From a virus, in the IMG/VR virus record IMGVR_UViG_3300044837_000103, positions 1 through 43,241 of that record: a stretch of 43,241 nucleotides of DNA; one strand, written 5' to 3'. A model generated the notes under the pieces. That model searched no databases and was not told where the DNA came from. It saw only the letters and a list, made by a program, of their open reading frames with translations. Position 1 is the stretch's first letter; each line of letters opens with the position of its first letter. A program made the translations under genes and the position numbers. Below are positions 7,258 through 14,974 of this stretch, in pieces.

Positions 7258-9665
7258 AAAATTTCCTCTATTCCTTTCATATTTTGCCAAGCTTCTCCAG
7301 AATAAGACAACTCACAAGGAATACTAAGATCAAAATCTCTACTAAGAGAACAATTTCTAAAATCAATGTTTCTCTCCACAATTCTTCGAAAGTGGGCACA
7401 ATAATCCTGTACTTGATCCAATTTAATTTCTGACATAAGTGCATCATGGCCTTCGTAATTAAACATTGCATAGGGCACAGCATCTTCAAGCAAAGGTAAA
7501 GAGAATTTGATTTGATCCGATACAGTTGCTTGAGGAATTTGTGATATGGCCTCGTTGAACATTTCATATCCCGGCTTTCCAAAAAAGTCTCGGCGCCGGC
7601 CATGTGGTGAGATGAGATACCGATTAGCCGTGATAAAATCGATGACATCTTTATGAAAGACTTTTCTAATAGATGGTTGGGCAGCATGGAATTTATCAAG
7701 TAGATTTTTGCAAAATGGAAGATCTTTTTGAATCATCATTGCTAATCTATCTGGACCCATATTCCGTTCTCCAGCGTGTCGGACTGTTTTAGCGATATGG
7801 TATTTATCTGGCTCGGACTTTTTATCAATAGTATAGCCGAATACCCATTCCCCAGTGAGTACGTGGACTCCTGGCTTAATATCGAATTTGCTGAGAAAAT
7901 CAAAATCTTTTGCAAGAACCGCGTCCACACGGGCTTCTGCTTGCGATAAATCCCCTTCCACAAATATATAGTCGGGCGTCGGTACAAAGATAGAACGAAG
8001 ATCTTTTCCATACCAAATTCCTCCTATTTGGAATCCATGTTTTCCGATTGTTTGGAGACTTCGACCAATCTCAGTAGTCTCAAATTTTCCATTATTTTTG
8101 ATAAGTAAATAGTCAGTGGTTGATTTACAAGCACTTCTACCTGTTTTTGTTCCTCCAAGGTCATAGGAACCACGCATTCTATTGTCAGGGTGAATTGGTG
8201 TCTCACAGTATTCGATGACTTTGTGCAGTTTTCTACATCCAATGATAAGTTCAAGAATCGATTTTCCGGAGACGAAATCACAACTCCGTCCGGGTTTGTG
8301 GAAAGTATATAACTCCTCCAATGTTTCTTCATCTGTTGCTAAACCTCCTGTCTTTCTATTCTTTCTAATGGGATATCTAAGTTCATCATAAATTAGAGTA
8401 CTTACTTGTAATGGAGAATGGGGATTAAATCCTTCATTTTCCACCATTTTCCTAAGGGTTTGAAGATGGGTATAATAAACCCCTTCGTAATAGATTCTTA
8501 GTCTATCTAGACGCTCCGCGTCTATTAGGATTCCACGGCGCTCAATCCGTATATAGGGCCAAAACAAAGATTGGATTTTTCTTTCAAATTGATGTAATCC
8601 AAGATCTCTAAGATCTTCTTCTTGTTTGTGGTATATCTGATATGTAGATACACAATCTTTAGCACAATAGAGATACAATTGTTCACGATTACCTGCATCC
8701 TTTCCTTCGTCTTTAAAGTATGGTATGTCGTTATAAATGGAATTGAGAAATCCGAGATTCTTTGGTAATTCTGGATAAATAATTGATTGGCGAAGGGCTG
8801 TGTCTCCGATGATGTTTTTAATTTCAAAACCAAATCTTTCTAAGAGTAATGTGTCATATTTAATGTTTTGGTTAATCCAGGAATGTGATCTAAGAAAACG
8901 ATCAACCATTTGCCAAAGAATTGTACGCTCGGAGCTATTAAGTTGGTTATCCAAGAGGGGAACTGTACAACCTTCTGTGTCACAAAATGCGAATCCAATG
9001 CATACGGGAATGTTAAATTTAGACTCAATATCGAAGACTCCATAGTTCCCGGATACTCTCCGAATGTAATTAGAAAATTTTTCTGGCGAGTCTGCGACCC
9101 AAATAATCAGATTGTTTTGTATAGGCCCGCTTTCCAACGTAGCTTTCTTAATCTTAACGTAATCAAGGGAGACGTATATTCTAGTGATTGGATTTCCATA
9201 AATATATTCCGGCGGTAATGTTGGGATTACTCGAACAATCCCTGGGTTAAGAACCGATTGTATGTCTGACCGAAGCGGAAGAATTGAGCCTCTGAATTTA
9301 CTAATACCCTTCTCTAAGGTAACGTAATTAAAAGCGTGCTCACCTAAAGGAACAATAACTCTCGGCCGTATTTGAAGTATCTCATTTCTAAGAATTTCCT
9401 CATAATTATGAGAGGATTTGGCTTGTAGTAAGGCGGCACGTTTTTCCTTTACTTTCTTACCTCCATATTCTAACTGTTGTTTGAATAAGAGAGTTCTGTA
9501 TGTCTGTTCATAATTGATCCCATTATCTTTACAAAGAGATTTGATAATTGAAGTGTAATTCCCCGTCCAACCGTAACCTGCTTTAGCATCATCGGCCGTC
9601 GCGGAGTCCAGGATAAACATAATATCGGCGGAGCCTGGACCCCGTGGTAAGATTAGATTACCCAT
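7254..9665 (-). CDS. Family A DNA polymerase with N-terminal UDG-like domain and 3'-5' exonuclease (803 aa)
   Basis: Residues ~1-175 resemble the uracil-DNA glycosylase (family 4/5) fold, with RPRVIVPLGEHAF (100-112), SKFRG (122-126) and IPTLPPEYIYGNP (147-159). The glycosylase catalytic positions look changed: the C-terminal His-Pro motif reads Leu-Pro-Pro. The exonuclease domain has ExoI FDIES (D212, E214), ExoII NIKYD (D271) and ExoIII YCAKD (D337), so proofreading looks intact. The polymerase has motif A GDLSQAEARV (D572), motif B around K626 (KTVRHAGERNMG) and motif C GHDA (D741), where most PolA proteins read HDE. It is the replicative polymerase of this phage. It lies 2 nt after the DUF3310 gene. 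Confidence 0.92.
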   Translation of the reverse strand: MGNLILPRGPGSADIMFILDSATADDAKAGYGWTGNYTSIIKSLCKDNGINYEQTYRTLLFKQQLEYGGKKVKEKRAALLQAKSSHNYEEILRNEILQIRPRVIVPLGEHAFNYVTLEKGISKFRGSILPLRSDIQSVLNPGIVRVIPTLPPEYIYGNPITRIYVSLDYVKIKKATLESGPIQNNLIIWVADSPEKFSNYIRRVSGNYGVFDIESKFNIPVCIGFAFCDTEGCTVPLLDNQLNSSERTILWQMVDRFLRSHSWINQNIKYDTLLLERFGFEIKNIIGDTALRQSIIYPELPKNLGFLNSIYNDIPYFKDEGKDAGNREQLYLYCAKDCVSTYQIYHKQEEDLRDLGLHQFERKIQSLFWPYIRIERRGILIDAERLDRLRIYYEGVYYTHLQTLRKMVENEGFNPHSPLQVSTLIYDELRYPIRKNRKTGGLATDEETLEELYTFHKPGRSCDFVSGKSILELIIGCRKLHKVIEYCETPIHPDNRMRGSYDLGGTKTGRSACKSTTDYLLIKNNGKFETTEIGRSLQTIGKHGFQIGGIWYGKDLRSIFVPTPDYIFVEGDLSQAEARVDAVLAKDFDFLSKFDIKPGVHVLTGEWVFGYTIDKKSEPDKYHIAKTVRHAGERNMGPDRLAMMIQKDLPFCKNLLDKFHAAQPSIRKVFHKDVIDFITANRYLISPHGRRRDFFGKPGYEMFNEAISQIPQATVSDQIKFSLPLLEDAVPYAMFNYEGHDALMSEIKLDQVQDYCAHFRRIVERNIDFRNCSLSRDFDLSIPCELSYSGEAWQNMKGIEEIL

Positions 9666-9667
9666 TA

Positions 9668-10075
9668 TTATTCACTGAGCCAAGAATAATTACACGCGCG
9701 GCAGAAATAGTACGGGGTTGGAACGTTTTCATTTTTATCTATTCTCTTAACATCTCCCTCGACTTTACAATTGGGACAGATAAGGGTAAAAGTTTTTATA
9801 TTGATATCTCTTATAGCATCTCCCTTAACTGGATAAACCATTTTAGCTTGAAATTTATCCCCCATGTGAACAGTCAGTTTGAGAATTTTCTGTTCTAGCA
9901 TCCAATGTGCTTTTCGAAGGTCATCTATTTCTGGCTCCCCGGCTTTTCGGCCGGCGCGGAGGATATATGAAACTGCTGAGCCTTTATAGAAGTCTAGTTC
10001 AAATGCATCTATAACTTTAATAGCTTCGAGTCCATCAATGCCTATGTAATGTGATGGATTAAATTTGTCGTTCAT
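9668..10075 (-). CDS. DUF3310 protein with C-terminal zinc ribbon (135 aa)
   Basis: The start at 10075 (MNDKFNPSHY) overlaps the upstream stop as TAATG and follows AAAGGA; a longer upstream frame lacks this. Residues ~5-60 match DUF3310 (NPSHYIGIDGLEAIKVIDAF, then YILRAGRKAGEPEIDDLRKA). Members of this family include T7 gp1.7-like nucleotide kinases, and many phage copies are tied to dNTP metabolism. Residues ~97-130 carry CPNCK...CRACN, a zinc ribbon that I would not expect in the core family. It lies directly before the DNA polymerase. Confidence 0.75.
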   Translation of the reverse strand: MNDKFNPSHYIGIDGLEAIKVIDAFELDFYKGSAVSYILRAGRKAGEPEIDDLRKAHWMLEQKILKLTVHMGDKFQAKMVYPVKGDAIRDINIKTFTLICPNCKVEGDVKRIDKNENVPTPYYFCRACNYSWLSE

Positions 10076-10413
10076 TATATTTTCCTTTCTTCCCATTCTG
10101 TTACACACCAAATTGTTGGAGTAATTTTTTCGTCTTTATTAATATATTCCCAAAGTTGTTCCCAAGTAATGGGTCCTGAAGATCTACCAGACATCCACCA
10201 GGACCCATTTTTCTTAATACCAACATAAGTATATTTTTTAGTTAGGGGATCATTCGGATCTTTTCCAAATAATTTAATAAAAGTAATAACATCATCAGCA
10301 ACAAAAGGATCTTCTCTTTGCTGCTCTAGTGCTATTCGTAATTGTTCTGTATATAATTCAACATCGGCCTTTGCAGTTTCTAAAGATTTTTTAATACCTT
10401 GTATATTATACAT
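10075..10413 (-). CDS. Unknown early protein (112 aa)
   Basis: The start is preceded by AAGAGGCTAAAATA, a usable ribosome binding site. The first ~35 residues are helical and charged. The C-terminal half contains aromatic-rich NGSWWMSGRSSGPITWEQLW, suggesting a small folded domain. No family is recognised. It is coupled by TAATG to the DUF3310 gene. The 90-nt gap upstream of it holds a hairpin. Confidence 0.6.
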   Translation of the reverse strand: MYNIQGIKKSLETAKADVELYTEQLRIALEQQREDPFVADDVITFIKLFGKDPNDPLTKKYTYVGIKKNGSWWMSGRSSGPITWEQLWEYINKDEKITPTIWCVTEWEERKI

Positions 10414-10477
10414 TATTTTAGCCTCTTTTCGCGGTTTTCACGATACAGAACGGAAAGCGCGTTAACGATCTTTAGGT

Positions 10478-10499
10478 TAGATAATTTCTAGATTATCTA
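10478..10499. other. Inverted repeat (8-bp stem, 6-nt loop) in operon gap
   Basis: TAGATAAT at 10478-10485 pairs with ATTATCTA at 10492-10499 around TTCTAG. It occupies one of the few real gaps in the leftward operon, between the ssDNA-binding protein gene and the 112-aa gene. No strong T-run follows in the direction of transcription, so an operator or an mRNA processing/attenuation hairpin is as likely as a terminator. Confidence 0.4.
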
Positions 10500-10503
10500 G
10501 AGA

Positions 10504-10875
10504 CTATTCTACTGGCAAAAATCCGACGATATTATTTACAGGACGACCATTATATACGTCCTGATCTAATTCGACAAGATAATGTGAGCCTACTTTAACC
10601 TCATCTGTATTGAAATCAGGATTTTCTTTAGTTAAATGTTCTCCTGTCGTTGCGAACACAAACTGTTCATAAGTAGAAAGAAACTTTGATGTTACCCAAG
10701 TCCGTTTTGACGGTCGTTTTGGATAGGCATCAAGGGTAAAGTCACAGACGAGATTAATATTATCACCAGCTTTATTTTGTTCGATATTAAATTTCGCCAG
10801 AGTTGCCGGATACCACCCGGGTTCTAATGGTTTCATCGCGTCAAAATCTTCGGGGCTCATCTTAATAATTGGCAT
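10504..10875 (-). CDS. DUF669-like ssDNA-binding protein (123 aa)
   Basis: The sequence begins MPIIKMSPEDFDAMKPLEPG and continues with WYPATLAKF, a DFTLDAYP stretch and a C-terminal ...GRPVNNIVGFLPVE. This resembles phage DUF669-type proteins, OB-fold-like ssDNA-binding proteins usually found beside Sak4-like ATPases. The gene is two positions downstream of the Sak4-like ATPase, the usual arrangement for an annealase plus SSB pair. It would coat single-stranded DNA during replication and recombination. Family assignment is by pattern and neighbourhood. Confidence 0.6.
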   Translation of the reverse strand: MPIIKMSPEDFDAMKPLEPGWYPATLAKFNIEQNKAGDNINLVCDFTLDAYPKRPSKRTWVTSKFLSTYEQFVFATTGEHLTKENPDFNTDEVKVGSHYLVELDQDVYNGRPVNNIVGFLPVE

Positions 10876-10877
10876 GG

Positions 10878-11099
10878 TTATTCTTCCTCTTCTTCCTCTT
10901 CAATATCGTCATTGTTATCGAAGTTATCCACTGAGAACTGGACTACATTTACACTCGATGGATTTTCGTCCATAAGATATACTAAATCTCTTATGGCATT
11001 CCTACCTTCTAAAGACTTTATTAGATCTTCTTCAGAATCTTCTTCAACAGCACTATTATTTGTAAACTTCAATGTTACTATACCTGAGAACGTGGCCAT
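10878..11099 (-). CDS. Acidic-tailed small protein (73 aa)
   Basis: The start at 11099 (MATFSGIVTLKFTN) overlaps the ATPase stop as TAATG and follows AAAGGA; seven extra upstream residues are unlikely. The C-terminus is strongly acidic (DNNDDIEEEEEEE). It sits between the Sak4-like ATPase and the DUF669-like protein, so a role as a small partner of the recombination complex is plausible. No family is recognised. Confidence 0.6.
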   Translation of the reverse strand: MATFSGIVTLKFTNNSAVEEDSEEDLIKSLEGRNAIRDLVYLMDENPSSVNVVQFSVDNFDNNDDIEEEEEEE

Positions 11100-11902
11100 T
11101 ATTTTTCCTTTCCTAAACATTCACACCAAAAATGGTAGAAATTCTTTCCTGTTATATCATGCTCTCCCGGAGGGAGATTGAGACTTGTTCGGGCCAAATC
11201 ACCTTTGAATTTTACATAGAATTTATCCTTTCCTTTTTCCTCTCGTTTCTCGAATCTGTAGACCTCATCAAATTTCCCGTGGACTACATTTTCGAGTTTG
11301 TCACGAAGATCGAGTTTCTCTCCTAAGATTACTGACTCTAAGATTTGTTTTTTCCAACTCTCTAATTCCAGCGGGGTCATCGCTCCGGTGTCTTCAAGTC
11401 CTGGTTTACCATATTTATCTAAAATATGGGCTTCACAAATAACATTCATTGAGAGAGATAACATTTTGAGATAATCCAAGACTTGGAGAACCGCCGAGGA
11501 TTCATAACCATAATCGGCTACGCCGGATATTCTAAGACCGGATTTTTGATCCCCAACCACGTATCCTTTTTGTAGAGTCATTGATTCTACCATAAATACC
11601 CGGGCCATAGATCCCAGCCCCGCGATGATTTCGGTTTTGGTGGATCTGGACTGAGGTATATTAAGAATCTCTAGGTATTTATCTATTTCTGGCCATTTGG
11701 CCTTTCCTGGTAGATATGTATTATATAAAACTTCATGTCCAATGATATCTTTATAGTTTGCTACTCCGCCCATTCGACCGTCGAAATCACAAACATGAGG
11801 AATGTCGAAAGAACATGAGGCGGAGGATTTGCCGGAGCCACTTCTACCAATAAATAGAGCAAACAGATTATTACCTGGTTTCCAATCACTCAGTTTGGGC
11901 AT
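11099..11902 (-). CDS. Sak4-like RecA-fold ATPase, ssDNA-annealing/recombination (267 aa)
   Basis: A Walker A motif GRSGSGKSS lies at residues 19-27. It is followed by PHVCDFDGRMGGV (substrate-side aspartate) and a Walker B-like ARVFMVESMTL near residue 90. Length and motif spacing match the phage AAA_24/Sak4 family, RecA-core ATPases that assist single-strand annealing. The neighbours are a DUF669-like SSB and a PD-(D/E)XK nuclease, together giving a compact recombination set. The gene overlaps both neighbours by one base (TAATG-type junctions), so expression is likely coupled. Confidence 0.75.
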   Translation of the reverse strand: MPKLSDWKPGNNLFALFIGRSGSGKSSASCSFDIPHVCDFDGRMGGVANYKDIIGHEVLYNTYLPGKAKWPEIDKYLEILNIPQSRSTKTEIIAGLGSMARVFMVESMTLQKGYVVGDQKSGLRISGVADYGYESSAVLQVLDYLKMLSLSMNVICEAHILDKYGKPGLEDTGAMTPLELESWKKQILESVILGEKLDLRDKLENVVHGKFDEVYRFEKREEKGKDKFYVKFKGDLARTSLNLPPGEHDITGKNFYHFWCECLGKEK

Positions 11903-12129
11903 TAGTAGTCTATACTCCCATAATTATCCGTTCCGTCTGAAGGTATATTACTTAATTCTTCTTCTATGGCAATCTTCTTCTCTTCTTCAAGATTCTGCTG
12001 AAGTCTTATTTGGTCTACGAGTAATAAATCATGGCAAATACTATTTAATGTTTCATGGGTTAATAGCACAGCCAATGATAATTGTTGAGGGGTTATATAC
12101 GGCCCATCATCCTTCTGAAGGTCCGTCAT
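11902..12129 (-). CDS. Small helical protein (75 aa)
   Basis: The start is placed at 12129 (MTDLQKDDGPYITPQQLSLA) because CGAGGACATTT just upstream is a strong ribosome binding site; a start at 12195 would overlap the zinc-ribbon gene by 89 nt. The product is helical, with a heptad-like stretch (IRLQQNLEEEKKIAIEEELS). It overlaps the ATPase gene by one base. No family is recognised. Confidence 0.6.
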   Translation of the reverse strand: MTDLQKDDGPYITPQQLSLAVLLTHETLNSICHDLLLVDQIRLQQNLEEEKKIAIEEELSNIPSDGTDNYGSIDY

Positions 12130-12526
12130 AAATGTCCTCGAATGATCCCTGAGCTTCTCCAAATTCAATCTCAGGGGGTTCGGTATAGTCCACATTTTGT
12201 TCCTTTCCTAATATTCGATTCATATCCTGGCCAAGACTTTCGGCTAATACTGTTTCTAATAATAATCTCGTTCTTTTTCTTTCCTTTGCTTCTTTAGTAT
12301 TACTACATTCGTCACATTTTGGAAATGCATACTGAAGATTAATTGAGTCTAAAATTAACGTGCCCACTTTGCATTTTGTACATAGAGAACGTTTACCCGA
12401 GACTCTATCTTTGTCCAGAATGAAATAACAATCTGGATCATTGCATTTCCATCGATAGAGATTTTGTTTTTTATCTTTGTATCTCACAAATTCATGCACG
12501 TGAGATTTTGTTTGTGAGTTGGGCAT
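12107..12526 (-). CDS. Zinc-ribbon protein (139 aa)
   Basis: Cysteine pairs occur at WKCNDPDCYF (residues ~28-33), LCTKCKVG (~50) and FPKCDECSN (~75), with histidines near the N-terminus (SHVHEF). This suggests one or two zinc-binding knuckles. The C-terminal third is acidic (EPPEIEFGEAQGSFEDIYDG). AAGGACAAATA precedes the start. It could bind nucleic acid or serve as a zinc-stabilised interaction module. It overlaps the next gene by 23 nt. Confidence 0.6.
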   Translation of the reverse strand: MPNSQTKSHVHEFVRYKDKKQNLYRWKCNDPDCYFILDKDRVSGKRSLCTKCKVGTLILDSINLQYAFPKCDECSNTKEAKERKRTRLLLETVLAESLGQDMNRILGKEQNVDYTEPPEIEFGEAQGSFEDIYDGPSEG

Positions 12527-12535
12527 TATTTGTCC

Positions 12536-12745
12536 TTAAATTTTTTCTGTTGGGTCTTGGGAAATGTTCACGATAATATAATAATATACCTTATTTTGAA
12601 CTACTACCTGACCCACATGAATTCTTTTATAGTTCTGTTGATAAAGCTTATATATTTGCAACATGATTACTAATATCAGTATAAACTTAAGCATTCTTAC
12701 AGTCTTACTATGGTAACGTAACCACCGGGATATTTTTTTTCTCAT
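12536..12745 (-). CDS. Small single-span membrane protein (69 aa)
   Basis: The start at 12745 (MRKKISRWLRYHSKTVRMLK) forms an ATGA overlap with the nuclease stop; a nine-codon longer version is less likely. A basic N-terminus precedes one hydrophobic helix (FILILVIMLQIY, residues ~21-33). The rest is polar, with a beta-like VVVQNKVYYYIIVN. The orientation is probably N-in by the positive-inside rule. Function unknown. Confidence 0.6.
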   Translation of the reverse strand: MRKKISRWLRYHSKTVRMLKFILILVIMLQIYKLYQQNYKRIHVGQVVVQNKVYYYIIVNISQDPTEKI

Positions 12746-13632
12746 TCCATTACCAAATCCTTTATAGTCCAAGGCTCCCAGCGCGGCCGTTCTTCATATT
12801 GTGAGATTTGGATCATTTTCTGTATTCTAGAATCTGTAGCCTCACATATTGTATGGAATTCACAGGGATAGCCCCATGAACCACTACAAGATTTCTCATT
12901 TGTTGAGGGTTCAAATCCTTCTTCTATGTTATTAAGCTCGCCGACCATTTGGAGAAAAAGACTATGCAATCTCTCTTTCCAACGATCAAGATGAGAATGA
13001 GAGAAGCAAAGGGACATTCGTCTAAATGTTGTACCTTCTTTAAACTCTTTTTGTAACCCGAAATAATTAACCATTCCAAGTTTTAACCCCGAAGCCATAG
13101 CATAGGTAAGAAACTGAGTGTCGAACTGATAATGATCGTATTTCCTTTCTTGTGATTTATGATCTACGAACATTTCTTGAGTAGTAATAAGGTCAATCTT
13201 ACCTTCGATTGCGAATAGGTGTGTCGGAGTATCCACAAGGGGAATTGAGAAGCCGACTTCGACTTGGGGAATATTGTTAATGACAAGAGGTTTGAAATCT
13301 TTAGACAAATAATAGGTAACGTATAAAGAAAAACGTCCCTTAATGAGCTTAGTATCTTCATTTTTAATCTCCGGTAGTTTACCTAATTCCATTTGTCTAT
13401 CAAATGTTTTGAATGTTGTATTCAAGCTGTCATTTACATTCATTCCCAAGCCCCGGCACTTATAGAAAACATCCAATAGTGCATGAACCACGGTCCCTTT
13501 ATCCAACGCAGCCACATTGGAACCTCTCTTTCCCAAATGATTGATATATTTGAGATACCAACTTTTGGGACAGGTCAGGAATTGGGAAATTTGCGAATTA
13601 TCAGCAGATAAGATAATTTTTTCTTGGGTCAT
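12742..13632 (-). CDS. PD-(D/E)XK nuclease, Cas4/AddB-like with four cysteines (296 aa)
   Basis: The nuclease core is visible: GTVVHALLD (H50), GKIDLI (D147), FVDHKS (D157, K159) and YQFDTQFLTYAMA (Q169). One N-terminal cysteine (C21 in FLTCPKSWY) and three C-terminal ones (C249, C257, C263) match the Fe-S cluster layout of Cas4/AddB/RecB-family exonucleases. It probably resects DNA ends, working with the Sak4-like ATPase and SSB downstream. It overlaps the 57-aa gene upstream by 32 nt and the membrane-protein gene downstream by 4 nt. Whether it is an exo- or endonuclease cannot be read from sequence. Confidence 0.8.
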   Translation of the reverse strand: MTQEKIILSADNSQISQFLTCPKSWYLKYINHLGKRGSNVAALDKGTVVHALLDVFYKCRGLGMNVNDSLNTTFKTFDRQMELGKLPEIKNEDTKLIKGRFSLYVTYYLSKDFKPLVINNIPQVEVGFSIPLVDTPTHLFAIEGKIDLITTQEMFVDHKSQERKYDHYQFDTQFLTYAMASGLKLGMVNYFGLQKEFKEGTTFRRMSLCFSHSHLDRWKERLHSLFLQMVGELNNIEEGFEPSTNEKSCSGSWGYPCEFHTICEATDSRIQKMIQISQYEERPRWEPWTIKDLVME

Positions 13633-13774
13633 AATGTTTATATACCAATGCTAATGCTAATAGGGCTATTTCCCATTTTTGACATGGAATAATTCTATAT
13701 TCACCTCGATAGTTAATAAAGTGTAAATTCCATTCCCCAGGGAAATAGGATTTCCTAATTAGAGGTTTCACCAT
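13601..13774 (-). CDS. Small basic protein (57 aa)
   Basis: The start at 13774 (MVKPLIRKSYFPGEWNLHFI) is preceded by AGGGGGTGAA; a 16-codon longer form has no ribosome binding site. Aromatic and basic residues dominate (NYRGEYRIIPCQKWEIALLA), with a short hydrophobic helix. It overlaps the nuclease start by 32 nt, an unusually long overlap for this operon. Unknown function. Confidence 0.5.
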   Translation of the reverse strand: MVKPLIRKSYFPGEWNLHFINYRGEYRIIPCQKWEIALLALALVYKHYDPRKNYLIC

Positions 13775-13855
13775 TTCACCCCCTGATGCATATATGTATC
13801 GAGGAATAGAATGAATAACCATGTGAAGGTTAGTGAAATTATAATAACTATACTT

Positions 13856-14167
13856 TTAGCCCACATTTGGGGATTCTCCGTTTTCTCTCTCCAATTCCAC
13901 TTCCATTACAACCACGTTTGGATTTAAATGTTTCATTCCAATTCCCGCGACGAACATCGAATGTAGCGCGGCGCAAAGGATTCGATAGAAATCGACTAAT
14001 TCTTCTCCATCTGAAATTAAACATTTCCAAGTGTATACTGCATTAGTTTCTATCATTTTTCTATATCTTGATGGGATATTATCTCCACCCTTCGATAATG
14101 CATCTTTCACAATTTTTTGTAATATGTCTGATGTTGGCTGATCGAATAGATCTAAATTTAGTTTCAT
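13856..14167 (-). CDS. Unknown early protein (103 aa)
   Basis: GGGAGGG precedes the start at a slightly long distance. The N-terminal half is helical (TSDILQKIVKDALSKGGDNI); the second half has an amphipathic helix (FYRILCAALHSMFVAG) and a charged tail. No family is recognised. A 107-nt gap with an inverted repeat separates it from the upstream bL12-like gene. Confidence 0.55.
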   Translation of the reverse strand: MKLNLDLFDQPTSDILQKIVKDALSKGGDNIPSRYRKMIETNAVYTWKCLISDGEELVDFYRILCAALHSMFVAGIGMKHLNPNVVVMEVELERENGESPNVG

Positions 14168-14206
14168 AATATTTATTCCCTCCCTTTTTCTCTGACATCA
14201 TTCCCG

Positions 14207-14251
14207 GGGTTCTAAATTCTTTTCCTATGCCCTCTTACCTTTTTAGAACCC
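14207..14251. other. 10-bp inverted repeat in operon gap
   Basis: GGGTTCTAAA at 14207-14216 is exactly complementary to TTTAGAACCC at 14242-14251, around a 25-nt spacer. It lies in a 107-nt gap without a gene. It may be an mRNA hairpin or a protein-binding site. No clear T-run follows on the minus strand, so it is not a typical terminator. Confidence 0.4.
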
Positions 14252-14275
14252 AAGGATCATGTTAGATTTGAATTA

Positions 14276-14611
14276 TTACACCTCCTCTGAATAGTCTAAT
14301 AGCTCTGAATTACTATAAGTTATGTTTTTATCAGAGTCAGACCATATTCTGTCTAATGCCTGTTGGATATCTTGAAAGGAATAACCCTTTGCTCTTAAAT
14401 TCTGTATTGTTTCTCTTAATTGTTGATTGCTTTCTTCATCAGTTTTTTTAATAAGAGATTCAATAACGTCTTTAGCCTCTTTTAGACCAAGGGTTACACC
14501 AAATATCTCTTTTGTGTATAGCCTTAATGCTTTTATACATGCCACCTTATGTTTTAAAGATTCGGTTGTACACCAACGTGGGCTAGGAACCTCATTATAA
14601 TTATTTTCCAT
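14276..14611 (-). CDS. Ribosomal protein bL12 C-terminal-domain-like protein (111 aa)
   Basis: Residues ~20-55 follow the bL12 C-terminal domain signature: KVACIKALR, then a helix, then LGLKEAKDVIESLIKK. This is the conserved factor-binding KxxxIKxxR...LGLKEAKxxVE pattern. The usual N-terminal dimerisation domain is absent. Instead a second helical segment follows (LRETIQNLRAKGYSFQDIQQ, ~65-85) that looks like a UBA-type three-helix unit. bL12 homologues are among the ribosomal proteins known in tailed phages. It may recruit translation GTPases or act as a general interaction domain. TGGAGATAAAA precedes the start. Confidence 0.65.
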   Translation of the reverse strand: MENNYNEVPSPRWCTTESLKHKVACIKALRLYTKEIFGVTLGLKEAKDVIESLIKKTDEESNQQLRETIQNLRAKGYSFQDIQQALDRIWSDSDKNITYSNSELLDYSEEV

Positions 14612-14613
14612 TT

Positions 14614-14808
14614 TTATCTCCAGCCTTCATTTGAATGAATCATTTGAAATTCTTTCCGAATTTGATCATCTTCGTATTGTTGCATTAAATAATAATCCCG
14701 TAACATGGATTCCTCCATTAATTCCCTTTCAACCGAAGGACGGCATGATTTACAATATCCGTTCACGGTCATATCAACGTTCATTTTACATACGTTACAA
14801 TTTGGCAC
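14614..14808 (-). CDS. Small zinc-finger protein, GTG start (64 aa)
   Basis: The start is GTG, preceded by AGAAGG at good distance, and it overlaps the 59-aa gene by 14 nt. CNVC at residues 4-7 and CKSC at ~19-22 form a compact CxxC...CxxC zinc knuckle. The rest is an acidic, Met/Tyr/Gln-rich helix (EESMLRDYYLMQQYEDD). Small single-knuckle proteins in phage early operons often modify host transcription or replication enzymes; no target can be assigned. Confidence 0.6.
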   Translation of the reverse strand: MPNCNVCKMNVDMTVNGYCKSCRPSVERELMEESMLRDYYLMQQYEDDQIRKEFQMIHSNEGWR

Positions 14809-14974
14809 TGTATACCTTCTTTCCTTTTTTAATGTATTGGATTACTTTTCCATCCAATGATTTTTCTATTTCTTTATTAATCTTGTCCTGAAATAGAATT
14901 TCTGTTCTGGTTAAAGATTTGGGTTCTGGCCTATCTATGTTCATATAGATTGGTTTTGGTTTATCTATTCTCAT
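14795..14974 (-). CDS. Small basic protein (59 aa)
   Basis: The ATG at 14972-14974 overlaps the helicase TGA (ATGA). The frame reads MRIDKPKPIYMNIDRPEPKS and continues as a lysine-rich helix (FQDKINKEIEKSLDGK) to IKKGKKVYSAKL. The repeated (I/M)xIDxPxP motif in the first 20 residues is notable. The frame fills an otherwise empty 160-nt gap and keeps the overlapping-gene pattern, which supports it being real. Unknown function. Confidence 0.55.
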   Translation of the reverse strand: MRIDKPKPIYMNIDRPEPKSLTRTEILFQDKINKEIEKSLDGKVIQYIKKGKKVYSAKL

